Source: Ophiocordyceps camponoti-saundersi (nom. inval.)
Taxonomy: Eukaryota > Ascomycota > Sordariomycetes > Hypocreales > Ophiocordycipitaceae
Direction: 5' to 3'
NCBI GenBank assembly: GCA_003339415.1
Contig: PDHQ01000295.1
Coordinates: forward strand, 1-41,652
DNA length: 41,652 nucleotides
The first letter of the stretch is position 1, and each line of letters starts with the position of its first letter. The notes below the pieces were generated by a model, which was not told where the DNA came from, made no database searches, and saw only the letters and a program-made list of their open reading frames with translations. A program made the position numbers and the translations under genes. Below, in pieces: positions 1 through 14,230 of the stretch.

Positions 1-260
1 TAAATAAAAAAAAAACTTAATTTCTATATAGTATTTCTATCGCGCTATTTATTAGTATTTTTTTTATATTAAAATAGCTTACGTAAGCTGACTAAAAATT
101 TAGTCCTTTTAGTCTTTAGTCTTTAGTTAGTTAGTCCTTATATTTAAGGACTAACTAAAGTCCTTAGGCTGACTAACTAAAGACTAACTAAAAGGTACGT
201 ACTTTTAGTCCGGACTTTTTTTAGTTAGTCTTAACTGACTAAAAACTAACTAATTTTTAA
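1..260. repeat. Palindrome-rich GACTAACTAAA repeat cluster
   Basis: No coding content is seen. The stretch from about 90 to 255 is made of many copies of GACTAACTAAA and its complement TTTAGTTAGTC in both orientations. It contains a perfect 14-bp palindrome at 76-89 (AGCTTACGTAAGCT), a hairpin at 127-158 (14-bp arms, 4-base loop TATT) and a 10-bp palindrome AGTCCGGACT at 207-216. It keeps several CTGACTAA sites, so TG is less depleted here than in the neighbouring elements. It may be a decayed minisatellite or the end of a foldback element; the left boundary lies outside the window. Confidence 0.7.
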
Positions 261-526
261 CCCTAGCTAGTAGTAAACTTATTAAGGGATAGTAAAAGTA
301 TAAAAAGTCGTAATATTTCAAACTAAGATTAACTTAATATTAATATAAATACCGTACTAATATTAATTAGAATACCTTAGAATATTATCTAAGAATAGCG
401 GTTTATTAAGGTAAAATAAGTAGCGGGAGCTATAATAAGTATAGGCTTATAAAAGTTATTTTCTATTAGGAAGTATATATATACTAATTAGTATAATATT
501 TTAGCTACCTAAAGTAATATTAATAG
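261..526. other. Region D, left part: unidentified degraded sequence
   Basis: AT-rich sequence with stops in every frame and no motif I recognise. Element A1 begins at 527 and its target duplication AATAG occupies 522-526. This segment is therefore physically continuous, across A1, with the sequence that resumes at 4110. A single CA survives near 320 (TTTCAAAC). Nothing here supports a gene call. Confidence 0.5.
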
Positions 527-1034
527 TATTAGTTAGGCATCCTTCCTAAGCCGAATAGGTAGCTAGAGTTATATTATAAACTTCTTATAGTAGAGATACT
601 AATAGATTAAACTTAGAATATATATACTATATTAACCTAAATAATAAAGTTCGGGTAACTTATCCGGATTATATAGTATATAAGAATATTACGTTTACTA
701 TATAATATACTCTAGCTAATAGAGTTATAAAAGATTAAATAATAACTCTACTTATAACTTATCTCTCTTTTAAAAAGTATAGAAAAATAAGTATATTATA
801 TATATATTCCCCCTCCTACTAACTACCTCCCTATCTTCCTCCTATATTAACTTCGTATATTATATTAATATTATATTAATCTTAGATTAGTATTATTTTA
901 AGTTTAACTCCTTTTTATATATATCCCTAACCTTTTACTTTATTTATATAGAGATAGTTATCTTTATAATATATACTACGCGTATTAAACGCATATTATA
1001 TTCCTAAATAGCTAGTAATATATATATTTTAATA
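527..1034 (-). repeat. LTR of A1, left copy
   Basis: 508 bp, the same length as its partner at 3602-4109, differing mainly by C/T and G/A transitions. The left edge TATTAGTTAGG follows the target duplication AATAG, and the right edge is TTTTAATA. Read on the minus strand this is the 3' LTR. Of the ACGCGT boxes seen in sister LTRs, one is intact here and one has become ACGCAT. Confidence 0.88.
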
Positions 1035-2081
1035 TTAATAGCTTTTCTTTTTATAATTAGGAATATATATTTATTAAGTAAGTAATCTAAGTATAATTAG
1101 GTTCCTTTAGTAGCTTTTATAAATTAAATTATTTCTTTATTTTTAAAGATTTATATAATTTAAAATTAGTAGATACCCTTACGTTACTAATTTATAAATA
1201 AACTTAAGTTAATATTATACCGATATTTAATATATTTCTTAATAATTCTAATATAATTTCCTAAAATAGTATATATTAAGTTATATATCGCGTTTTCTTA
1301 TTATCTATATTTCGTAAATAATAAATAAAGTTTAGGTAATAAACTTAATATTATATATTATCGCTAATATAAAGCTTAACGCTATATATTATTAGCTACT
1401 ATTATAAGCTAGTTTTAAAGCTTAGTTATTTCTAAACCTTAAAACTAATAAGTAACTTCCTTAAATATAATATAAGCTAGCTATAAGGATATTATTAAGG
1501 TATTTTATTTTAGAGACCCCTAGTAAATATTAGCTATATAAGGGGGAATCTCCCTTATTAACTAGTAAACCCCTATAGCTAGTAAGGGTTATCTTCTTCT
1601 TATAATACTAAGCGTTCCTATATTATAATATTTAAATTTTATTAAGTTATTATAGTTTTTATATTATAATACCCCTAAGGCGGCGTAATTCTTAACCTTA
1701 GGGGTATTATAATCCCTTAGTAATATTTTCTTTTTAGTCCGAGGATTAAAGAAACGAAAAATAAACGTAATATAATATACTAAATAAAAAACGCGATACT
1801 TAGTAAACTTTCGCCGGGTTATCTATAAAAAATAGATAAGAAAAACTAAAATAATCGTAAAAAGGGAAGGGAAAAAAAATTTTAAAAGGGGGGGGGGAGG
1901 AGTATTTATACTTAAGAGGTATATACCTTTTATATCTATAAAAAAAGTTAGTATATACTAATATATTACTTATAAGAGGGGTAAATATATACTTTATCTA
2001 ATAAGGTAAATTAATAACTTAGCACCTTACTTATAAATTACCTCGCGCTTAAGCTTTTTATTTTTTTCCTTTTTTTTTTAC

Positions 2082-2122
<41 letters not shown>

Positions 2123-3601
2123 GGAAAATAAGTTTAAGTTAATCTTAAGTTAGTATTATAATAAGCTTTTACTAACTTTAACTTAAAATTTATTATATAT
2201 TAAAACCGCCCCCTTATACGCTTACTACTCCGCGCGGTTATTAGATTATTATTTTAAGTCCTAAGTCTAAGAATAATATTAATAATAATAATATTTTTAA
2301 AGTTTTAATTTACTAATAGCGTAAAAGTATATTAATTCTAGCTTTAATTTATATTAGTTATAAGTTAAAATTAACTTAGTTTCTAATATACTTTAAATTT
2401 AGCTTCGAATATATATTACGCGCGTTTTACCTTTATTTTCTCTACGCGCCCCTTATAAGCTCTTTTTATAATATCTATAATTACCTTTCGCCCGCGCCCG
2501 CGAATATCGTCGCTTATATTAGTAGCGATACCTATTATGCCCTATTAAGTATAACCCGCTAAGCGTAATCTTTTTATATCCCCGCCGCCGCTTACGCTAT
2601 TTTCTTAGGCGTAGCGCGATATTATTTAGCGCGGTAATATTAAAAAAGTACCCTTATATTAAAATTATATTAGCTATATAAATAAATAAAAGCTAGCTAT
2701 TAACGCTTATTAGGAATAGGTATTTTAGCTAATAATTACTTATTACTAATACGCTAAAAAAGGTATTTAATATAATAATATATATATATCTTATTAAAAC
2801 TTAACTTTATATAAACTAATACTAATTTAATAAATTATCTTAGCTATTATTACTTTTACGTAAGCTTTTACTATATTTATAAGCGATAATACGCCTTTAT
2901 ATAAAGATTAGCGTGCTAAAATAAGTCTAATAATAATCTAATTTTTATATATATTTAAGTTAATATCTAATAAATATTACTAATATAGTAATATTACTTA
3001 GCTAGCTTTATATAATTATCGCGCGTTACGCCCTCTTAAATATCCGCGTTAGGAGTAAAGGTAGGGGACTTTAATTCTAAGGATTTTACTTTTTTTTTTC
3101 TTATTAATTTTATCTTTTATTATTTTTATCTCTTATATATTACTAAATTAACTTATTTATAAGAGACTTTTAATACTAAACTTATAAAAGCTTAGTAAAT
3201 AATAGTTATAAAGTAATTATTAAAACTAATTTAAGGTTAATAGGACTTTAGGTTAAAATTAAAGTAAGTTCTTAAAAATCCTAAACCGAAAGTAAAAAGA
3301 AGAAAGAATAGATAATATTAACTTATAATAAGTTATTACCGAATACTAAAATATTCGAATTATTAAGTTACTAATTAGATATTAGTTAAAATATATTTAT
3401 ACGTTATTAAAATAATAATTATAGTTTTCTAAAAGTCGGTATTTTAATAAATATCTATTATTTAAATTACTTTTCTATTTCTAATCTAAACTAAAGTTAA
3501 ATAATAACGAAGCTAGTACTTTAGCTTATATTAGTTAACTAAGTTTTAAGTAATAAAAGGTAGTTAAGTTTATAATATAACTTAGCTTTATTATTAATTA
3601 A
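1035..3601 (-). other. A1 interior, non-coding
   Basis: The 2.57 kb between the A1 LTRs aligns along its length with the interiors of A2 (8641-11303) and A3 (17909-20518). It shows no recognisable protein. Landmarks shared with the other copies are a poly-G run near 1888, TTTTCC/TTTT tracts followed by (ATT)n at about 2092-2117, a CpG-rich but CA/TG-free island at about 2400-2640, and a T-rich block near 3090-3140. The purine run expected near a polypurine tract lies on the minus strand just inside the left LTR (AAAAAGAAAAG-like), but about seven bases from it rather than adjacent. Confidence 0.75.
2092..2117. repeat. (ATT)n microsatellite in A1
   Basis: About 26 bp of pure ATT repeat following T-rich and TTTTCC tracts. 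The same site in A2 and A3 is about 127 bp long. ATT contains no CA or TG and so is invisible to RIP. Confidence 0.95.
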
Positions 3602-4109
3602 TATTAATTAGGTATCCTTCTTAAGCTAAATAAGTAATTAGAGTTATATTATAAACTTCTTATAATAGAGATATTAATAAATTAAACTTAAAATATATAT
3701 ACTATATTAACTTAGATAATAAGGTTTAGGTAACTTATTTAAATTATATAGTATATAAGAATATTATATTTACTATATAATATACTCTAGCTAATAGAGT
3801 TATAAAAGATTAAATAATAACTTTACTTATAACTTATCTCTCTCTTAAAAAATATAGAAAAGTAAGTATATTATATATATATTCCCCCTCTTATTAACTA
3901 CCTCCCTATCCTCCTCCTATATTAACTTCGCATATTATATTAATATTATACTAATCTTAGATTAGTATTATCTTAAGTTTAACTCCTCTTTATATATATC
4001 CCTAACCTCTTACTTTATTTATATAAAGATAGTTATCTCTATAATATATACTACGCGTATTTAACGCGTATTATATTCTTAAGTAGCTAGTAATATATAT
4101 ATTCTAATA
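3602..4109 (-). repeat. LTR of A1, right copy
   Basis: 508 bp from TATTAATTAGG to TTCTAATA, followed by the target duplication AATAG (4110-4114). On the minus strand this is the 5' LTR. It has two ACGCGT boxes close to its right end, a 10-bp-arm inverted repeat at 3948-3968, and a TATA-like element on the minus strand. Confidence 0.88.
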
Positions 4110-4114
4110 AATAG

Positions 4115-6690
4115 TAAGTTTTTTATTAGTTCCGTAATTTAAGGTATATAAAATATTTAAGTTAATTATATAAATAATAAAATATAATATAGAGTTTTAG
4201 TAAGTTTATAAGATAGGAGTGCTTATTTATTATCGCTATCCTCCTCTAGTATTTTTTTTATCTTTTTAAAGTTTATAAGATAAATATCGAAATTAACTTT
4301 TATATCGGTAAAAGTATAATAAGCTAAAAATAAACGTTTAAATATTTTACGTTCCTTTTCTATATATTTAAAGGACTAGTATCTAATCTTACCGTAAATA
4401 AAATATTTACGGTTTTATAAGATATTAGCTTTTAGGTTACGAGTAAAGTTATTTCCGCTATTATTATAATATTAGTTTAAGGGCTAGTTAAAGGTTTTCT
4501 AATATTAGCGATTAAGGTAAAAAATATCGGGGCTTAGAGCGTTAGGAGGAGGTAATAATAAGTAAGAGCTTTAAATATACTATAAGCTACTAAATTAATA
4601 AGTTAAGGCTATTTTTAAAAAGGAATAAAAGTTAGATATAAGCGTCTCCGTATTTTTCGTAAGTTTAAAAAGTATAAATTTTAATTTAAGGACGCCTTAG
4701 TAAGCGTTAATAAAAGTTATTCGTAAAAGGGCGTTACTAGTATAATTAGAACTAAGAGTATACTAATAGAGGTTTAATTTATTAAAAAGTTTTTATAAGA
4801 TTTTATATAGTTTACTTTTAAGGTATAAAATCCGAACTATCTAGTAAATAGTAAATATCTAATTTATATAATAATAAAAGTAATTAATATTTATATTAAA
4901 ATATTTTTATATTTAAAAATATATATTGCGGAAAGTAGAAGATTAGTTAATATAATTAAGATAATACTATCTTACTTAGCTTAAAAGAATATATAGAAAA
5001 ATTATATAAAAATAAAATAAGTAAATTTTTAATATAAAGTATATATTTATAAAGATACGGACCTTATTATTTAAGAGGTTATAAAGTTCGCTTAAGTATA
5101 TAATATTCTTATTTTAGACTTTAGGAAATTAAGTAATTATTTCTAAATTAATATATATATTAGGAAATTTAATTAGGGGTAATATAGGGAAAATAAAAGC
5201 GTCCGGTATAAGTTTATCCTAAAATTAAGGTATTTTTAATAAAAATCCTTATTAATATCGATAAAGTTTTATATTAGTATCTAAATAAGGACCTTAGCTA
5301 TTAATATTAAATTTAGCTATACTTACTAATAGTTTTTTAATAGGTATATCTAGTAAGGACTATATTCTTTAAGTAATAGCTTAAGGGTCTTAGAATCGGT
5401 ATACTATTAGTTACTAGGTAAGTTAAACTAATAAGTTTTAAGATAATATATCTAATTATAATACTTAAAAGTTAGGAATAATTTAAATTTAAATATTTTT
5501 AGTATTTAAGCTAGGCCTTAGTTAAGGTATTATCTATTATTATAAAATAGGTATAGTAATAATTTAGGTTTCTATCTTAGTTTCTAATATTAATCTAATA
5601 AGGATTATAAGTCCTAGTTTAAAAGAGGTTTTATTATATACTTAGGCTAGCTATATAGGAGGTTCGTCTATATTTAAAAGTTTTTTAAATTCCTTTAAGG
5701 CGGGTTTCTTAAATCTACTAATATAAATTCCTTATCTTATAAGAAAGCTTTAGGTAAGGTTTTTTATAAATACTTATCCTATTTCCTATATTTTTATTTT
5801 CTAGCTATTAAAATATTATTAGAAAAGGTTAAATAAAGCGAGATTAGAAAGTTACTTATCGCTTTCGACGAACGAGATAAATCTCGCTATTACTAGTTTA
5901 ATTATCTCTACGTTCTCGTAGTCTTCTAATATATTATTATCTTAGCGATTTAAGTTAAACTAATTCTAATATCGTTTCGGGATCTTAGTATATCTAAATA
6001 CTTCCTAAGTTAGCTAGTTATAATATTTAAGGAGTTCTATTCTATTTTTAGGAGGGGTGCTTATAATTATAAGTAAGTTTTCGAACTAGCTTTAGATAGA
6101 TATTATAAAATATTTAAGTTAGCTTTTTTAAAAGTTCTAGAAGGGGTCTTATATAGCCTTTTATTAACTCTTTAATTAATTATAGCTTACTTTTATACGG
6201 TTATTTTCGTAAAAGTTTACTATTAAGGTTAATTATTCTATCCTTACTAATCTATAATTAACTAAATTTTAACTACTAATTAGTATTAGTTAGCTTTCGT
6301 AGTATATATATAAGAGTTAATAGCGATTATTAGTACTAAAAGTATAATTCTTTTAGTTTATAATATTCGTTTATATTTTTTCTAAAATGAAGGGAATTCT
6401 ACGTTTACTTATATATAAAATATCCTTATATATACTCTCTTTTTCTATACTTAATATTAGATTAAGTATAATTTAATCTTTTTCCTAAACTAATCTAATA
6501 TCGACTAGGAGTCTATTAAAGCTCCTATCTAAAATATTATAATAAAAATATAATTAAAACTTACCTTATTTCTTATTACCTAAGTCCCTTTAATATATCC
6601 TATATAATATACTCCTTTTCCCCTTATCCTAAGTATATATAAATCTTATTCCACGCCCGTATAGATTTTAGTTATTCTTATATAAGTCTA
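4115..6690. other. Region D, right part: unidentified degraded element
   Basis: This continues region D after A1. It has no terminal repeats I can match and no second copy in the window. From about 4421 to 6170 one plus-strand frame (first codon base congruent to 2 modulo 3) can be read with stops that are only TAA or TAG. TGA is depleted everywhere by RIP, so this is weak evidence for coding, and a neighbouring frame is not clearly worse. A hydrophilic stretch around 5870-5895 (residues AFDERDKSR) and the following hundred codons look protein-like, but I cannot assign a family. The right junction at about 6690 abuts truncated element A4. It may be a dead DNA transposon or a host gene fragment. 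Confidence 0.4.
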
Positions 6691-7007
6691 ATAGTAATAA
6701 ACGCGTATATTAAAAAAAAGCTAAGTTTAGAAATATATTAATACTTAATATAATTTTAATTTATAGCTAACTTAAAATTAAGTTAAGATTAATATATCTT
6801 TTATATATTAATATATTATTTTACGTAATATATTATTATTATTAATATCGGCCTCTAACTTAAGGCTTAAGATAATAATATAATAACTATATAGTATAGT
6901 AAGAGTATAAAAGTATTATTTAAGTATAAATATAATCTTACCTTAAAGTTAATATAAATCTTTATCGTACTTAGCTTAAAATTAACTTAAACTTACTTTT
7001 AATATAT

Positions 7008-7038
7008 AATAATAACGATAATAATAATAATAATAATT
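7008..7038. repeat. (AAT)n microsatellite in A4
   Basis: A short run of AAT repeats with one interruption (AACGAT). It corresponds on the opposite strand to the ATT runs of A1-A3, and together with A1 it is one of the short alleles. Confidence 0.85.
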
Positions 7039-8040
7039 AATATAAAAAAGAAAAGAAAAAAAGGAATATAAAGCTAGGGCGCGGGGTAATTTATAAGTAA
7101 GGTTATTAACTTACTAATTTACCCCTTTATAATAAATATATACCCTTATTTTATATTATTAAAGTAAACTAATATTTAAGGTATTAGTATATATTTTTAC
7201 TATTAAGGTTAATTAATATATAGTAAGTTAGTATATATTATTACTATTTAAGTTAATATTTAGATTAGTATATACCTCTTAATTATAAAAGGCCTTTTAT
7301 CCCCCCTTTAATTTTCTTTTCTTTCCCCCTTATATTAGTTTTTTCGATATTTATTCTTTTTATTTTTCGAAAATTACCTAAACCCCTCCTTACTAGGTAT
7401 ATCTCTTTTTATTTTATATATTCTATTTACTTTTCTAGTTTATAAACTAGAAAAGAAAAGCTATTAGGGGAGTATAATACTTTTATTATACTCCTAAGGC
7501 TATAACGTAAAGAAGAATAATATATATCGTAAAAGCGTTAAACTGCCTTAGGGGTATAATAATAATAATTAAATAATAAGGATAAGGCTAGAGATAATAA
7601 AACTAAGTTAACTTTAATTACTAGTCCCGTAATTATCTAAAAGTAACCGAAGCTATAAAACTAGCTAATAAACTTAAATATTTTATCGCGGCGTTATATT
7701 ATATTTTCTTAGTAATAATATATAATATTATAATTATTACCTTATAGCCCTTATTTATTTTTAATAACGCGAAAAGATAACGTAAAAGATAATTTAATAC
7801 GCGTTACCTTAGGAGGTATTATTAAAATCGGTAAGAAAATAATTAAATATTTACTTAATATTAACCTAAACTTATTAATAAATTAGTAAAGTAAAAGGTA
7901 TTTATAAGACCCTAAACTATATAAGTTTTTAGAAGTAGAAAAATAATTCGATTTATAATAGCTACTAAAGGAACCTAATTATACCTTAACTACTTATATA
8001 ATAAAACGAATATTCCTAACTAGAAAAGAAAAGTTATTAA

Positions 8041-8132
8041 TATTAAAATATATATATTACTAGCTACTTAAGAATATAATATATATTAAATACGCGTAAT
8101 ATATATTATAAAGATTACTATCTTTATATAAA
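8041..8132 (+). repeat. LTR of A4, first 92 bp
   Basis: The start of the plus-strand A4 LTR, cut by A2. The last five bases, ATAAA (8128-8132), are the A2 target duplication and recur at 11812-11816. With 11817-12231 the reassembled LTR is 507 bp, matching the family length. One ACGCGT box remains; the positions of the others read as AT-only sequence. Confidence 0.85.
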
Positions 8133-8640
8133 TATTAGTTAGGTATCCTTCCTAAGCTAAATAAGTAGCTAGAGTTATATTATAAACTTTTTATAATAAA
8201 GATACTAATAGATTAAACTTAAAATATATATACTATATTAACCTAAATAATAAGGTTCGGGTAACTTATCTAGATTATATAGCGTATAAGAATATTATAT
8301 TTACTATATAATATACTCTAGCTAATAAAATTATAAAAAATTAAATAATAACTTTACTTATAACTTATCTTTCTTTTAAAAAATATAGAAAAGTAAGTAT
8401 ATTATATATATATTCCCCCTCTTACTAATTACCTCCTTATCTTCCTCTTATATTAACTTCGTATATTATATTAATATTATATTAATTTTAGATTAGTATT
8501 ATCTTAAGTTCGACTCCTTTTTATATATATCCCTAACCTCCTATTTTATTTATATAGAGATAGTTATCTTTACGATATATACTACGCGTATTTAACGCGT
8601 ATTATATTCCTAAGTAGCTAGTAATATATATATTTTAATA
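8133..8640 (-). repeat. LTR of A2, left copy
   Basis: 508 bp, TATTAGTTAGG to TTTTAATA; the 3' LTR on the minus strand. Two ACGCGT boxes are intact near its right end. Confidence 0.88.
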
Positions 8641-11303
<2,663 letters not shown>

Positions 11304-11811
11304 TATTAGTTAAGTATCTTTCTTAAGCTAAATAGGTAGCTAGAGTTATATTATAAACTTCTTATAATAAAGATACTAATAAATTAAACCTAAAATATAT
11401 ATATTATATTAACTTAAATAATAAAATTCAGGTAACTTATCTAAATTATATAATATATAAAAATATTACGTTTACTATATAATATACTCTAGCTAATAAA
11501 ATTATAAAAGATTAAATAATAACTTTACTTATAACTTATCTCTCTCTTAAAAAATATAGAAAAATAAGTATATTATATATATATTCCCCTTTTTACTAAT
11601 TACCTCCCTATCCTCCTCCTATATTAACTTTATATATTATATTAATATTATACTAATCTTAGATCGGTATTATCTTAAGTTCGACTCCTTTTTATACGTA
11701 TCCTTAACCTCTTACTTTATTTATATAGAGATAGTTATCTCTATAACGCGTACTACGCGTATTTAACGCGTGTTATGTTTATAAGTAGCTAGCGATATAT
11801 ATATTCTAATA
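11304..11811 (-). repeat. LTR of A2, right copy (5' LTR on minus strand)
   Basis: 508 bp, TATTAGTTAAG to TTCTAATA, followed by ATAAA (11812-11816). It retains three ACGCGT boxes at 11746-11751, 11755-11760 and 11766-11771. It also has a perfect inverted repeat with 10-bp arms at 11724-11745 and a minus-strand TATA box within 11715-11728. Confidence 0.88.
11715..11771 (-). promoter_or_regulatory. Putative A-family LTR promoter: three ACGCGT boxes plus TATA box
   Basis: Reading the minus strand, three ACGCGT sites (11766-11771, 11755-11760, 11746-11751) are followed by an inverted repeat with 10-bp arms (TATAGAGATA / TATCTCTATA, 11724-11745) that overlaps the TATA box CTATATAAATAAAG (11715-11728). 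ACGCGT is the known MCB site bound by the MBF (Mbp1/Swi6) G1/S transcription factor of fungi. That this LTR responds to MBF is inference. The same arrangement, with partial loss, appears in all seven A LTRs in the window. Confidence 0.5.
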
Positions 11812-11816
11812 ATAAA

Positions 11817-12231
11817 TAAAGTAAGAGGTTAGAGGTATATATAAAAAGGAGTTAAACTTAAGATAATACTAATTTAAGATTAGTATAATATTAATATAAT
11901 ATATATCGTTAATATAATAAGAATTAAAGGTAGGAGGGAGTATAGCCGGAATATATATATAATATACTTACTTTTTTATATTTTTTAAAAGAGAGATAAG
12001 TTATAAGTAAAGTTATTATTTAATCTTTTATAACTCTATTAGCTAAAGTATATTATACGGTAAATATAATATTCCTATACGCTATATAATCCGGATAAGT
12101 TACCTAAACCTTATTATCTAAGTTAATATAGTATATATATTCTAAGTTTAATTTATTAATATCTTTATTATAAGAAGTCTATAATATAACTCTAGCTACC
12201 TATTTAGCTTAGGAAGGATGCTTAACCGATA
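11817..12231 (+). repeat. LTR of A4, remaining 415 bp
   Basis: Resumes the A4 LTR after A2 and ends CTTAACCGATA at 12231, the complement of the TATCGGTTAAG edge seen in A3. With 8041-8132 it totals 507 bp. The next five bases, TACTT (12232-12236), would be the target duplication, but the matching left copy is lost with the truncated 5' end of A4. Confidence 0.87.
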
Positions 12232-14230
12232 TACTTATATATTATACGGGGTTAGAATTATTATCGTTATAAGAGGTAACGTTATATAGTTAATTATTTT
12301 TAAGTGCGGGAAAAAAAAATAAACTAGTATTTATATAATATTTATTATAGTTAATAAAACGCTAATTAATAAAAAACTAGCTTAGTATCTAATTAGTAAT
12401 AATAGTAAGGGAAAGCGAAGGTAATTAATAAATATTTTATATAAGGTATTTTAAAATATTATAGCTAATTTAAGTTTAAGGATACCGCGGTAAGCTTATA
12501 TAATAGTAATAAAAAGTTATTTTTGCCCTTAATAGTTAAGGCTAAGGGCTTATTAAATAAGTTAAATAAAAAGGGTATTAAGTATATTTATTATACTTTT
12601 ATTAAGTTATTACTATTATATAATATTAAATAAAAAGGTAGTTTAATTTATTTAATATAGCGAATAGTTTATATAAGTATTAAAATAAGCGTTTAAAAAA
12701 GTATAGATTTTATCTTAACGCTTATCTAATTTAATAAAATATAAATAGTAATCTTAAGCCTTATTAGATAAGATATTAGGGAAAATAGCGTAGAATTAAT
12801 CTTCCGTTATATTAATTTATAAGTAATAGCTAAGGAAAATCCGGGCCTTATTAATTAGTATATTATATAGCTACTTAGTATAGTTTTAATATTTTTGCTA
12901 GCTCTTAAAGAAAGCGGTAACTTTATCTAAAAAGATTAGTTTATTTACTACTTATTATATTAATAATAGTTAGTATACTTATATAATACTTATAGAGGCT
13001 TAATTTATTATATTTAAGGAAGTTAGAATCGGTATTACTAAAAATATTTATATATATATTAACTTAAAAAAAGCTAATATTTTATAAATATAAGTTATAT
13101 AAAGTAAAGCTTATAAAGGCTCCGCTATAATACTTTATAATAGCTATATTAAAATATATCTTAACTTAGGAGTTTATATCTTATATAAAAGTTATATTAT
13201 ATAATTTAGAAAAGTTAGTTTAAAGGGGGGAGGGTTATTTAACTATATTATAGATTCTTATAATAAGTTAGGGGTTATAATATAGTTAGGGATTAGGGCG
13301 GTAAGAAGTTTTATAAAGCGCTAAATTAAGGTTCCTTTTCTAAAAATTAAAATATATCGTATAATTATAATTTAAGTTAGTTTTTTTAGGAATATATAGT
13401 AAACTTATTTTAGCTAGTAATAGGTCTAGCCCTTAAGTTTTAATTAGATTATACGAAAAAGGTTTTCCTTATAAAAATTAAAGTAAATAATATTATATAT
13501 TTATTATATAATAAATATTATTAATTTAATTCCTTTAAGGGCTATTATAATATTAAGTTATATATTTTAGTATATTAAGTTTATACCTTAAGTTTAAATA
13601 TAAAAGGATAAGGTACTACTTTCTATTATTTTATTATATAAAGCTAAAAATTTATTTATTATAATCGACGCGATTATAGCCTCTTAGAGCTTATTATCTA
13701 AAGTATTAAAAGCTATATTATCGGGGAATATATTACCGGAACGTTATTAAAATAATATTATATAACTTTATAAAAAGTATTAGGCTAATATAGCTTTTCG
13801 GTAAAAACTAAATATTAATATATATTATACGTTACCTTAATCTTTTAGTATTAATAATAGTACTAAGCTTAATAGCTTTTTAGTAAAAACTAAAGTTAAG
13901 AAAAGGTAAAAGTATATATATTAGATAAAAGTAAGCGTAAGGGCTTTTTATTATTATATAAAACTTATTTTATTACTTTTACTAATCTATAATTTAACTA
14001 ATTAACTAATATAACTATTAATTAATATTAAGTAATTTTTATTATATATATATATAGTTAAGAAAAGTAAAAGGTAACTTAAATTAATAATAATTAGAGA
14101 TAAATACTTTTCTTACTTTATACGAGGAAGAGCGGCTATATAGCTAGATAATATTCTACCCCTATACCTTTTTTTTCCTTTTTAAGATATCTCTTATCCC
14201 CTAAGTTATATAAAGCACGACTTAAGTGCT
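12232..14230 (+). other. Region F, first part: unidentified degraded, partly coding-like
   Basis: A unique stretch, not repeated elsewhere in the window. From about 13610 to 14098 a plus-strand frame (first codon base congruent to 2 modulo 3) runs about 160 codons with a low density of TAA/TAG, and a shorter coding-like stretch begins near 12350. I cannot match either to a family. TTAAGTGCGGG near 12302 and the imperfect palindrome AGCAC...GTGCT at 14214-14230 both keep TG or CA. They may mark the two tips of a DNA transposon about 1.9 kb long, but their arms do not align well enough to call terminal inverted repeats. Confidence 0.35.

Larger units (their letters stand above)
527..4109 (-). 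mobile_element. Element A1: complete non-autonomous LTR retrotransposon
   Basis: Two 508-bp direct repeats (527-1034 and 3602-4109) flank a 2,567-bp interior, and the whole is bracketed by a perfect 5-bp target duplication AATAG (522-526 and 4110-4114). The minus-strand orientation is inferred. On that strand the LTR starts TATTAGAA and ends CCGATA or its mutated form (TG...CA after RIP), a TATA box lies about 90 bp in, and the interior starts TAATTA after one base, which would fit a mutated TGG primer-binding start. I see no protease, reverse transcriptase or integrase motif on either strand, and the interior is too short for a normal gag-pol. It contains a (ATT)n run and a CpG-rich island near 2400-2640. 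An autonomous partner would have to supply proteins. Confidence 0.85.
6690..8132 (+). mobile_element. Element A4: left-truncated A-family element (interior plus first part of LTR)
   Basis: Read in reverse complement, 6690-8040 follows the interior of A3, including a short ATT/AAT run at about 7008-7038. Homology stops at about 6690, where region D sequence begins. The 3' LTR starts at 8041 (TATTAAAATATA) after a purine-rich stretch GAAAAGAAAAG. It is interrupted at 8132 by element A2 and resumes at 11817. A4 is therefore on the plus strand, older than A2, and has lost its 5' LTR and about half its interior. Confidence 0.75.

Noticed and set aside
23..60. Telomere or subtelomeric repeat at the window edge
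   Set aside because: No TTAGGG or CCCTAA repeats are present; AACCCTAGC near 259 is a single chance match.
4421..6170. A transposase or ATPase gene in region D
   Set aside because: The AFDER-like string only loosely recalls a Walker B motif, and no other motif of any family lines up. Lack of TGA stops is a RIP effect, not proof of coding.
13610..14098. A host gene in region F
   Set aside because: About 160 codons with few stops is suggestive, but there are no introns, start or known domain to support a gene call.
12302..14230. Terminal inverted repeats of a DNA transposon
   Set aside because: TTAAGTGCGGG and the AGCAC...GTGCT palindrome look alike but do not align as inverted repeats beyond a few bases, and no target duplication is seen.
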